Source: Azospirillum thiophilum (GTDB lineage: Bacteria > Pseudomonadota > Alphaproteobacteria > Azospirillales > Azospirillaceae). From it: a stretch of DNA of 53,428 nt. The stretch lies in the NCBI RefSeq assembly GCF_001305595.1, contig NZ_CP012403.1, positions 825,001 to 878,428 on the forward strand, written 5' to 3'. The position numbers and the translations under genes are program-made. This document shows positions 25,628-33,353 of the stretch, one piece after another. The stretch's first letter is position 1. Every line of letters starts with the position of its first letter. Under the pieces are notes generated by a model. It made no database searches. It was not told the origin of the DNA and saw only the letters and a program-made list of their open reading frames with translations.

Positions 25628-25982
25628 GCTCCTTCTCCTCTTCCGTTGATCAGCCCGTGCGGGGCGTGTGGCTTGGCGGATGGCCCGGTCCCGGCCTGTG
25701 GCCGGCTTCCGGTGCAGGCGTCGGGACGACCGGCCATTGGATCCTGCGGCAGGACTAGTGCGGGCGGCAGATTGCTTGCAAACATGATTGTGCGTATCAC
25801 ATTGGTATACTGATAATCGGAAATGAGGGCAATGCGTATTATTTTACGGAAAGAAATTTTATCGTGTATGCAAAATTGGCCTTTTAGCGACGAACGGGAT
25901 ACGGCAAGCTTCCTGTCGGCGAGATCGGCCCGTCTTCGGGGCCATCGCCGGATCACGTCACCGGATATGAGGGAGGGACAGC
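25628..25982. promoter_or_regulatory. Divergent mad/mdc control region
   Basis: The 355-bp gap between madL (left) and the mdc genes (right) includes an unusually AT-rich stretch (25770-25890). GTATAC at 25805-25810 is the centre of a partly symmetrical element (ATTG-GTATAC-TGAT, 25801-25814) that resembles the TTGTATACAA-type site reported for MdcY/MatR GntR regulators. TATACT at 25806-25811 could be a rightward -10 box, but no -35 stands 16-18 bp upstream. The implied mdc leader would be ~165 nt long. Confidence 0.5.
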
Positions 25983-26051
25983 ATGTCCGAACAGGTTCAC
26001 CGCCAGCCCGACGGGCAGGCCCGTCTGTCCGTCCGGCGCCGCGGGCGCTGA
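25983..26051 (+). CDS. 22-residue leader ORF upstream of mdcA
   Basis: The strongest ribosome binding site before mdcA (GAGGGAGGGACAGC) is placed for an ATG at 25983, which opens a 22-codon frame (MSEQVHRQPDG... ending SVRRRGR) in a different phase from mdcA. It stops at 26051, five bases before the mdcA ATG at 26057, which has no ribosome binding site of its own. This suggests that ribosomes load on the leader and reinitiate at mdcA. The peptide is Arg/Gln-rich. A sequencing frameshift at the mdcA N-terminus is the main alternative. Confidence 0.5.
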   Translation: MSEQVHRQPDGQARLSVRRRGR

Positions 26052-26056
26052 CGGTG

Positions 26057-27700
26057 ATGCGCGACTGGAACATGCAGGGGCGCAACCGCGAGGCCCGGCT
26101 TGCCCGCGCCGCCCATCTCGCCGACGGAAAGCGCGTGGCCGCTGCCGACGCCCGTGCGTTGCTGGAAACCGTGCTGGAGCCCGGCGACCGCGTTTGCCTG
26201 GAGGGCAACAACCAGAAGCAGGCGGATTTCCTGGCGCGTGCGCTGGCGTCCGTCGATCCGGCGCGGGTGAACGGCCTGCACATGGTGCAGTCGGTGCTGG
26301 CCCTGCCCGAGCATCTTGACGTGTTCGAGCGCGGGATTGCGGCGAAGCTGGATTTCTCCTTCTCCGGTCCACAGGGCGCACGGCTGGCGCGCATGGTGGC
26401 GGACGGGCAGATCGCGGTCGGCGCCATCCACACCTATCTGGAGCTGTTCGGCCGCTATTTCGTCGATCTGACGCCGCGGGTCAGCCTGGTCGCCGCACAG
26501 TCGGCCGACGCCGCCGGCAATCTGTATACCGGTCCGAACACCGAGGACACGCCGGTGATCGTCGAGGCGACCGCCTTCAAGCGTGGCATCGTCATCGCCC
26601 AGGTGAACGAACTGGTGGATGCGGTGCCGCGCGTCGACATTCCCGGCGGCTGGGTCGATTTCGTGATCCAGAGCCCGACGCCCCATTATATCGAGCCGCT
26701 GTTCACCCGCGACCCGGCCCAGATTTCGGAAATCCAGGTGCTGATGGCGATGATGGCCATCAAGGGCATCTATGCCGAATACGGCGTGCAGCGGCTGAAC
26801 CATGGCATCGGCTTCGACACGGCGGCGATCGAGCTGCTGCTGCCGACCTATGCCGACTCCCTGGGGCTGAAGGGGAGGATCTGCAAGCATTGGGCGCTGA
26901 ACCCGCATCCGGCGCTGATCCCCGCGATCGAGGCCGGTTTCGTGGAGAGCGTCCATTCCTTCGGCTCGGAAATGGGGATGGAAAATTATATCCGGGCTCG
27001 GCCCGACGTGTTCTTCACCGGGGCTGACGGCTCCATGCGCTCCAACCGCGCGCTGTGTCAGGCGGCCGGTCATTACGCCTGCGACCTGTTCATCGGATCA
27101 ACGCTGCAGATGGATCTGGCCGGCAACAGCTCCACCGCGACGCTGGGGCGGATCGCCGGTTTCGGCGGGGCGCCGAACATGGGCGCGGACGCCCGCGGAC
27201 GCCGCCATGCCAGCCCGGCCTGGCTGCGGGCGGGGCGGGAGGCGGGAGGCGATGGCGGAGGGATGCCGCGCGGCCGCAAGCTGGTGGTCCAGATGGTCGA
27301 GACCTTCCGCGAGCACATGCAGCCGGCCTTCGTCGAGCGGCTCGACGCCTGGGAACTGGCCGAGAGCGCCGGCATGGAACTGCCGCCGGTGATGATCTAC
27401 GGTGACGACGTGACCCATGTCCTGACCGAGGAGGGCATCGCCAACCTGCTGCTCTGCCGCACCGCCGGGGAGCGCGAACAGGCGATCCGCGGCGTTGCCG
27501 GATACACGCCCGTCGGGCGGGGGCGCGACCGGCGCATGGTGGAGGACTTGCGCGACCGCGGCATCATCCGCCGGCCCGAGGATCTGGGCATCGACAAGCG
27601 GATGGCCACCCGCGATCTGCTGGCCGCCCGGTCGATCAAGGACCTCGTGCGCGCATCCGGCGGCCTCTACGACCCGCCCAAGCGCTTCCGCAACTGGTGA
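26057..27700 (+). CDS. mdcA: Malonate decarboxylase, alpha subunit (ACP transferase)
   Basis: 547 residues from ATG 26057, within the usual ~550. MdcA transfers the acyl carrier protein between acetyl and malonyl forms (acetyl-S-ACP:malonate ACP transferase) in the cytosolic biotin-independent complex. The start is supported by family alignment from memory, homology beginning at RDWNMQGRNREARLARAAHLADG; earlier in-frame ATGs lack ribosome binding sites. Conserved segments include GDRVCLEGNNQKQADFLARAL, LNHGIGFDTAAIELLLP, GSTLQMDLAGNSSTATLGRIAGFGGAPNMG. Ends GTGA just before mdcC. Confidence 0.95.
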   Translation: MRDWNMQGRNREARLARAAHLADGKRVAAADARALLETVLEPGDRVCLEGNNQKQADFLARALASVDPARVNGLHMVQSVLALPEHLDVFERGIAAKLDFSFSGPQGARLARMVADGQIAVGAIHTYLELFGRYFVDLTPRVSLVAAQSADAAGNLYTGPNTEDTPVIVEATAFKRGIVIAQVNELVDAVPRVDIPGGWVDFVIQSPTPHYIEPLFTRDPAQISEIQVLMAMMAIKGIYAEYGVQRLNHGIGFDTAAIELLLPTYADSLGLKGRICKHWALNPHPALIPAIEAGFVESVHSFGSEMGMENYIRARPDVFFTGADGSMRSNRALCQAAGHYACDLFIGSTLQMDLAGNSSTATLGRIAGFGGAPNMGADARGRRHASPAWLRAGREAGGDGGGMPRGRKLVVQMVETFREHMQPAFVERLDAWELAESAGMELPPVMIYGDDVTHVLTEEGIANLLLCRTAGEREQAIRGVAGYTPVGRGRDRRMVEDLRDRGIIRRPEDLGIDKRMATRDLLAARSIKDLVRASGGLYDPPKRFRNW

Positions 27701-27708
27701 GCCCGATC

Positions 27709-28029
27709 ATGGAATCCCTGACCTTCGAATATCGCGGCGGCCGTGCCCTGGCAGCCCAGCCGGCGCCCGTCCTGGTGGGCGTCGTCGGTTCCGGCAATCT
27801 GGAGGTGCTGGTCGAGCCGGCGCCGCTCGGCGGACTGTGCCGGATCGAAATCCTGACGGCGGCGGTCGGCTTCGGCGCCACCTGGCAGGCGGTGATGGAC
27901 GACGTCTTCGCCCGCCATCCGCTGGCCGACCTGCGCATCTCCATCAACGATGTCGGTGCGACGCCGGCCGTGGTCGGCCTGCGGCTGGACCAGGCGCTGG
28001 AGGAATTCGCCGGAGGAGCCAAGCCATGA
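27709..28029 (+). CDS. mdcC: Malonate decarboxylase acyl carrier protein (delta subunit)
   Basis: 106 residues from ATG 27709 (MESLTFEYRGG, typical of MdcC); a GTG at 27697 overlapping the mdcA stop would add four residues. MdcC carries the 2-prime-(5-triphosphoribosyl)-3-prime-dephospho-CoA group; the attachment Ser is probably S28 in VGVVGSGNLEVL. Its TGA overlaps the mdcD ATG (ATGA). Confidence 0.94.
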   Translation: MESLTFEYRGGRALAAQPAPVLVGVVGSGNLEVLVEPAPLGGLCRIEILTAAVGFGATWQAVMDDVFARHPLADLRISINDVGATPAVVGLRLDQALEEFAGGAKP

Positions 28030-28931
28030 GCCAAGCCACGATCGGGAACACGACGAGCCGCAGCTATTACGAGGACAGCGCGCGCGGCCGGCTGCTCGGC
28101 CTGCTCGACCCCGGCAGCTTCGTCGAGATCCTGCCGCCGGCTGAGCGGGTGGTCAGCCCGCACCTGCGCCAGCTCGGCACCCCGGCCGCCTTCGATGACG
28201 GCATCGTGGTCGGGAGCGGGCGGCTGGAGGGCCGGCGGGTGCTGGTCGCCGCGCAGGAAGGCGGCTTCATGGGCGGGGCGGTGGGCGAGGTGCATGGCGC
28301 CAAGCTGACCGGCCTGCTGGAACGCGCGTTGGACGAGCGGCCGGACGGGGTGCTGCTGCTGGCGGAGTCCGGTGGCGTGCGGCTGCACGAGGCGAATGCC
28401 GGGCTGATCGCGGTGTCGGAGGTGATGCGGGCCGTGCTGGCGGTGCGTGCCGCCGGCATTCCGGTGATCGTGCTGGACGGCGGCACCTTCGGCTGCTTCG
28501 GCGGCATGGGCATCGTCGCCCGTCTGTGCGACGCCGTGGCGATGAGCGAGGAAGGGCGGCTCGGTCTGTCCGGCCCCGAGGTGATCGAGACCACCATGGG
28601 GGTGGAAGAGTTCGACAGCCGCGACCGCGCGCTGGTCTGGCGCACCGTCGGCGGCAAGCACCGCTATCTGCTGGGCGAGGCGGCGACGCTGGTCGAGGAC
28701 GATGTCGCCACCTTCCGCGCGGCGGCGCTGGCGCTGCTCGACCTCACGCCGGACCTGTCGCTGGCGGCGCTGGAGGCGGAGCATGCCGCGCTGGGTGGCA
28801 GGTTGGAGCGCTTCGGCGACTGCCGCGACGCGCTCGACATCTGGGCGCGGCTGGGAGTCGAGGAGCCGGAGCGGCTGCCGATCCTCGACACCGCGGAGTT
28901 CCTCGACACCGTTCGCGACCGGAGGGCCTGA
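28026..28931 (+). CDS. mdcD: Malonate decarboxylase, beta subunit
   Basis: 301 residues. Carboxyltransferase/crotonase-like fold: RVLVAAQEGGFMGGAVGEVHGAKLTGLLERAL and DGGTFGCFGGMGIVARLCDAVAMSEEGRLGLSGPEVIETTMGVEEFDSRDRALVWRTVGGKHR are family signatures. With MdcE it decarboxylates the ACP-bound malonyl thioester, releasing CO2 and regenerating acetyl-S-ACP. Start fixed by ATGA overlap with mdcC; three bp separate it from mdcE. Confidence 0.95.
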   Translation: MSQATIGNTTSRSYYEDSARGRLLGLLDPGSFVEILPPAERVVSPHLRQLGTPAAFDDGIVVGSGRLEGRRVLVAAQEGGFMGGAVGEVHGAKLTGLLERALDERPDGVLLLAESGGVRLHEANAGLIAVSEVMRAVLAVRAAGIPVIVLDGGTFGCFGGMGIVARLCDAVAMSEEGRLGLSGPEVIETTMGVEEFDSRDRALVWRTVGGKHRYLLGEAATLVEDDVATFRAAALALLDLTPDLSLAALEAEHAALGGRLERFGDCRDALDIWARLGVEEPERLPILDTAEFLDTVRDRRA

Positions 28932-28934
28932 GCC

Positions 28935-29639
28935 ATGGACGTCACCACGCTTCTCGACCGCCTGTTCCCGGACGGGCACGATGTCGCCGTCGACGGGGTC
29001 TATTTCGACGGCACCGGGCGTGTCTTCGGCACCAATGTCTCGGTGATCGGCACGCTGGACAACGCGCCCATCGGCATCGAGCTGGCCTTCCGCATGGCAG
29101 GCGCGGTGCTGGAGGTGGTGCGCAGCCATCCCGGCCGGCCGATCCTGCTGCTGGTCGACACCCAGGGCCAGCGTCTGAGCCACCGCGACGAGTTGCTGGG
29201 GATCAACGGCTACATGGCGCATCTCGCCAAATGCATAGACCTCGCCCGGCGCAGCGGGCACCGGATCCTCGGGCTGGTCTATGGGCAGGCGGTCAGCGGC
29301 GGCTTCCTCGCCACCAGCCTGCTGGCAGACCGCTGCTACGCCCTGCCCGATGCGGAAATCCGGGTGATGAACCTGCCGGCGATGGCGCGCGTCACCAAGA
29401 TCCCGCTGGACCGGCTGACGGAGCTGAGCGCCGTCTCGCCGGTCTTCGCGCCGGGGGTGGAGAATTACCGCCGCATGGGCGCCATCGCGGCGCTGTGGGA
29501 CGGCGACCTCGCCGCCTGCCTTGCCGAGGCGCTGGCGGCCCCGACCGATGGCGACCCGCGCCGCGCGCTCGGCGAGGAGCGGGGCGGGCGGCTGATGGCC
29601 CGCATGGTGGCCGACCGGGTGCGCCGCGATGCGGCCTGA
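28935..29639 (+). CDS. mdcE: Malonate decarboxylase, gamma subunit
   Basis: 234 residues, crotonase-like partner of MdcD. Segments FGTNVSVIGTLDNAPIGIELAFRMAGAVL, LLVDTQGQRLSHRDELLGINGYMAHLAKCIDLARRSGHR and LVYGQAVSGGFLATSLLADRCYALPDAEIRVMNLPAMARVTK are highly typical. GGAGGGCCTGAGCC upstream supplies a ribosome binding site. Its end overlaps mdcG by 11 bp. Confidence 0.95.
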   Translation: MDVTTLLDRLFPDGHDVAVDGVYFDGTGRVFGTNVSVIGTLDNAPIGIELAFRMAGAVLEVVRSHPGRPILLLVDTQGQRLSHRDELLGINGYMAHLAKCIDLARRSGHRILGLVYGQAVSGGFLATSLLADRCYALPDAEIRVMNLPAMARVTKIPLDRLTELSAVSPVFAPGVENYRRMGAIAALWDGDLAACLAEALAAPTDGDPRRALGEERGGRLMARMVADRVRRDAA

Positions 29640-30318
29640 GGACACGCCCGGGGAAACGTCCTGGCCCCGCCATCACTGGGCCCTGCTGGGGGAAGGGTGG
29701 GCCGACGGCCTGCGCTCGCCCCTGACCGACGCGGAACGGGCGGAGGTCGAGGATTGGTGCGGCCGGGGGCTGCCGCTGGTGGTCGCGCGGCGCCGGCCGG
29801 GCGACGGGGCGGACGAGGTTCGGCTCGGGCTCGCGACGCCGGACAAGCGGCGGATCGCTGTCCATGTGGCGGCCGATGCCGTGGCGGGGCGGATGGGGCC
29901 GGTGCCGCTGGCCGAGGCGCTGGATGCGGCCCCGGCGGAGTGGCGGGCGCCGCTGGCCGAGCTGGCCCGGCGGTCGGCGGCGCTGGGTGTGCCGGCGGCG
30001 GTGTACGGGTCGCTGGCATGGCAGCACCGCACCGGGCTGGGCTATGTCCGGGCGGAGTCCGACGTCGACCTGCTGTTTGCGCCGCGGTGCCGGACCGGGC
30101 TGGACCGGCTGCTGGGGCTGCTGGCGGAGGTCGATGACGCATCCCATGGCGCCGGCCCGCGCCTGGACGGCGAGATCCTGCTGCCCGGCGGGGCAGGGGT
30201 GGCGTGGCGCGAACTGGCCGGCCGTCCCGCACGGCTTCTGGTGAAGGGAGCGGCGGAGGTCGGCCTGTATGACACCGCGGCGGTGCTGGCCCTGTTCGCG
30301 AACGTGGAGGCCGCATGA
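29629..30318 (+). CDS. mdcG: Malonate decarboxylase holo-ACP synthase (phosphoribosyl-dephospho-CoA transferase)
   Basis: 229 residues. MdcG attaches the triphosphoribosyl-dephospho-CoA precursor to apo-MdcC. The nucleotidyltransferase signature is visible: YGSLAWQ (126-132) followed by ESDVDLLF (143-150) with metal-binding D145 and D147. The gene overlaps mdcE by 11 bp and mdcB by 4 bp (ATGA), keeping the assembly enzymes in stoichiometric order. Confidence 0.93.
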   Translation: MRPEDTPGETSWPRHHWALLGEGWADGLRSPLTDAERAEVEDWCGRGLPLVVARRRPGDGADEVRLGLATPDKRRIAVHVAADAVAGRMGPVPLAEALDAAPAEWRAPLAELARRSAALGVPAAVYGSLAWQHRTGLGYVRAESDVDLLFAPRCRTGLDRLLGLLAEVDDASHGAGPRLDGEILLPGGAGVAWRELAGRPARLLVKGAAEVGLYDTAAVLALFANVEAA

Positions 30319-31208
30319 TCCGCACCGTCGCCTGTCCACGGATCGTCGAGGGCGAAACCGGCGCGCTTCCTCCTCCGGCCCTCCCCCTGGCCGGTGCCAT
30401 CGGGCGGGCGGCAGTCCGTGCGCTCTACGCCGAACTGGCGCTGCACCCGAAGCCGGGGCTGGTCAGCCCGCTCGACAGCGGCAGCCATGACGACATGGAC
30501 ATGGGCACCTTCCTGCGCAGCCTGTTCGCGCTGCGCGGCTATTTCCGCGCCATCGCCGCGGCCGGGGCGGAGGGGGCGGACTTCCCTACCTTGCGCGAGC
30601 TCGGCATCACTGCCGAACGGCGGATGCTGGCGGCCACCGGAGGGGTCAACACCCACCGCGGGGCGGTGTTCGGGCTCGGCCTTCTCGCCGCGGCGGCGGG
30701 CTGGCGGATGCGGCGCGGGCGAACGCTGCGGGGGAATGGTTTGGGAGCGACGGCGGCGGCGCTGTGGGGCGCCGGCATCCTGGCGGCGGCCCCGCAGGCG
30801 CCCGACAGCCATGGCGCGCGGGCGGTGACGCGCTACGGCGCCCGCGGCGCCCGGCAGGAGGCGGCCGACGGCTTCCCGACCCTGTTCGAGGTGGCGCTGC
30901 CGGCGCTCGACCGTGCGCTGGCGGCGGGCGCCGATCCGGAGCGGGCATCGGTGCAGGCCCTGTTCTCCCTGATGGCCGTGCTGGAGGACACCAACCTGCT
31001 GCACCGCGGCGGCCCGGCCGGGCTGGCCTTCATCCAGGCCGGGGCGCGGCGCTTTCTCGACCGCGGCGGGGTGTTCCACGCGGAGTGGCGGGACGAGGCG
31101 CTGGCCCTGCACCGCGCCTGCGTCGTTCGCCGCCTGTCGCCCGGCGGCAGCGCCGACATGCTGGCGGCGGCGCAGTTCGTCCATGGTCTGAGGGAGCGGG
31201 CGGCATGA
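30315..31208 (+). CDS. mdcB: Triphosphoribosyl-dephospho-CoA synthase
   Basis: 297 residues, CitG/MdcB family. It makes the prosthetic-group precursor from ATP and dephospho-CoA. Family segments: LYAELALHPKPGLVSPLDSGSHDDMDMGTFLRSL (~38-72), GVNTHRGAVFGLGLLAAAAG (~112-131), ARGARQEAADGFPTLFEVALPAL. The start overlaps mdcG (ATGA) and the stop overlaps mdcH (ATGA). Confidence 0.94.
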   Translation: MIRTVACPRIVEGETGALPPPALPLAGAIGRAAVRALYAELALHPKPGLVSPLDSGSHDDMDMGTFLRSLFALRGYFRAIAAAGAEGADFPTLRELGITAERRMLAATGGVNTHRGAVFGLGLLAAAAGWRMRRGRTLRGNGLGATAAALWGAGILAAAPQAPDSHGARAVTRYGARGARQEAADGFPTLFEVALPALDRALAAGADPERASVQALFSLMAVLEDTNLLHRGGPAGLAFIQAGARRFLDRGGVFHAEWRDEALALHRACVVRRLSPGGSADMLAAAQFVHGLRERAA

Positions 31209-32122
31209 GCCTCGGCATTCTCTGTTCCGGCCAGGGCGCGCAGGGGTCGGGCATGCTCGACGGACTGCGCGTGGAGCCGGCGGCGCAGGCGGTGCTGGAC
31301 GGCGCGGCCGCGGCGCTCGGCTGGGATCCGCGGGTGGTCGCCGCCGGGCCGGAGGCGGAGATGCGGCGCAACGCCGTTGCCCAGCCGCTGCTCTGCGCGG
31401 TGCAGGCGGCGACCTGGGCGGCCCTGCGGCCCCGCCTGCCGCCGGTGCGGGCGGTGGCCGGATACAGCCTGGGGGAGCTGTCCGCCTACCATGTCGCCGA
31501 TGCGCTCGACCTCGGCGACCTGCTGGCGCTGGCGCAAAAGCGGGCGCAGGCGATGGACCGGGCCGATCCGGAGCCGGGCGGCCTGCTGGCGGTGCGCGGG
31601 CTCGACCGGCCGCGGCTGGAGATGCTGTGCCGGGAGCATGATGCCGACATCGCCATCGACAACGGCCCCGACCGGCTGGTGGTCGGCGGGCGCCGCACGG
31701 CGCTGGCCGCCATCGAGCGGGCGGTTCTGGCGCTGGGCGCCGCAATCACGCCGCTGGCGGTGGACGTGGCCTCCCACACCCGCCGCATGGCCCCGGCGGC
31801 GGCGGAGTTCGGGCCAATGCTGGCGGCCGGCGGGCTGCGCGCACCGGCCGTTCCGGTGCTGGCCGGCATCGACGGCTCGGCGGTCTTCACGCGCGAGCGG
31901 GCGGTCTCGGCGCTGACTCGGCAGATGACGGAGACGGTGGCCTGGGCCGCCTGCCTCGACGGATTGCGGGAGATGGGCTGCCGCGTGCTGCTGGAGATCG
32001 GACCCGGCGACGCGCTGGCGCGGATGGCCCGCGATCGCCTTCCCGACCTGGTTGTGCGCGCCGTGTCCGAGTTCCGCTCTCCGGCCGGCGCCGCCGCCTG
32101 GGTGGAGCGGCAGGTGGGCTGA
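31205..32122 (+). CDS. mdcH: Malonyl-CoA:ACP transacylase of malonate decarboxylase
   Basis: 305 residues, FabD-like. MdcH primes the decarboxylase by loading malonyl (then acetyl) groups on MdcC. The active-site Ser is S88 in GYSLGE (86-91), and the catalytic His is in VASHTRRM near residue 195. LCSGQGAQGSGM at the N-terminus and EIGPGDALARM near the C-terminus are typical. Last gene of the mdc operon; it converges on the acyltransferase gene 50 bp away. Confidence 0.93.
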   Translation: MSLGILCSGQGAQGSGMLDGLRVEPAAQAVLDGAAAALGWDPRVVAAGPEAEMRRNAVAQPLLCAVQAATWAALRPRLPPVRAVAGYSLGELSAYHVADALDLGDLLALAQKRAQAMDRADPEPGGLLAVRGLDRPRLEMLCREHDADIAIDNGPDRLVVGGRRTALAAIERAVLALGAAITPLAVDVASHTRRMAPAAAEFGPMLAAGGLRAPAVPVLAGIDGSAVFTRERAVSALTRQMTETVAWAACLDGLREMGCRVLLEIGPGDALARMARDRLPDLVVRAVSEFRSPAGAAAWVERQVG

Positions 32123-32171
32123 CGGCCGACCGGCGGACGCGGGGGGCAGGGGGGATAAGCCGCGGCTCCGG

Positions 32172-33290
32172 TCACGCCCGCTTGTAGACCATCAGGAGGG
32201 CCAAGCTGCACAGAAGGGGAAGCCCAGCCAGGCGCAGGCCCGCATCGAGATGGAGCGACCCGGCGTAGAGAACGATCCCGACCACCGCGATCGCCGGGAA
32301 GAGGCCGTCGAGTGTGCCGAGGATGCCCCGGCTGTCGAGCCAGCCGGCGGTGGCCACGGCTCCGCGGACCAGGCCGATCAGGATGAGGACGGCTGCGAAC
32401 GCCAGGACGATGTATTCCAGGCTGAATGCCGGCGCCAGATATCGCTCGGAAACCCATGCGACCAGCAGCGGGGCCAGTCTGTGATGCGTCGACGTCACCA
32501 CGGCCACGGCGACATAATGGAGTGCCGTTGCCAGCAGCAGATTTCCGGACAGCAGTTCGATTGTCCGCCAGGGCAGCAGGGCGGGCCAGCGGATGCGGTC
32601 GAGGACGATGAAGGCCAGGGCAGTCCCGCTTGCGAAGAGCAGGGCATAGTCCGGCGACAGTGGCCATTTCGATAGCCTGTTGCCGAGGATGAGGGCGTCG
32701 AAGAGGGCGAGGGACAGTCCGAACAGGGCGACAGCGGCGGTTCGGGGATCTTGCCGATGCCGGGAATATGCCCGGCCCGCCGCAACGAAGAGAATCCATG
32801 GGAAGACGGGGAACCATCCCGGAAAGGACGGCATGAAGAAGTCGTAGGCGATTGGAAAGGGCAGGGCGACCCATGCGCCACAGAGCGCCAGAACGAAGGC
32901 GGCGACCAGAACCCGGTTGGCGGCGCTGATTTGGGAATGGATGTCGAACAGAAGCCTGGCGGCAAACAGGAACATGAAGAAATCGCTGGAAAGCGGTGTC
33001 TGCTGCCCATACAGGCTGTGGACCACAGCGAGGATGAACAGCTTCAGGTGGCTTTCGATCCGCCGGGCCAGCGGTTTTCGCAGGAAATGCTCCAGCGTCA
33101 TTCCGAATGCGAAGAAGAACAGCACCGGTGCCACTTCGAAGACGAATTGCAGGATGTTGACGAGTTGGTAGGAATCCTGCAGTGCGCGTCCCCAGTGGGC
33201 CGTCACCATGAAGACGAGGGCGGTGACACGGACAATGTCCAGGCTCCTGTCCCTTGTTCGTGGGGCCGGTGGTGAGTTTGGCATCAGCAT
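32172..33290 (-). CDS. Multi-pass membrane acyltransferase-like protein (HGSNAT/DUF1624 type)
   Basis: 372 residues with about ten membrane helices. The N-terminus RDRSLDIVRVTALVFMVTAHWGRAL has the conserved R-x-x-D-x-x-R and H of membrane acyltransferases of the acyltransferase-3/HGSNAT/OpgC group that move acyl groups onto sugars. GGGAG lies seven bases before the start. It follows the GT-C glycosyltransferase gene by 63 bp on the same strand, so a role in modifying a glycan or glycolipid is likely. Exact family is uncertain. Confidence 0.65.
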   Translation of the reverse strand: MLMPNSPPAPRTRDRSLDIVRVTALVFMVTAHWGRALQDSYQLVNILQFVFEVAPVLFFFAFGMTLEHFLRKPLARRIESHLKLFILAVVHSLYGQQTPLSSDFFMFLFAARLLFDIHSQISAANRVLVAAFVLALCGAWVALPFPIAYDFFMPSFPGWFPVFPWILFVAAGRAYSRHRQDPRTAAVALFGLSLALFDALILGNRLSKWPLSPDYALLFASGTALAFIVLDRIRWPALLPWRTIELLSGNLLLATALHYVAVAVVTSTHHRLAPLLVAWVSERYLAPAFSLEYIVLAFAAVLILIGLVRGAVATAGWLDSRGILGTLDGLFPAIAVVGIVLYAGSLHLDAGLRLAGLPLLCSLALLMVYKRA

Positions 33291-33353
33291 GCAGTCGCTC
33301 CCGGGGAAGGACGGAACCGTTGATCGGGGAATGGTCGATCGGACCCGCCCCGG

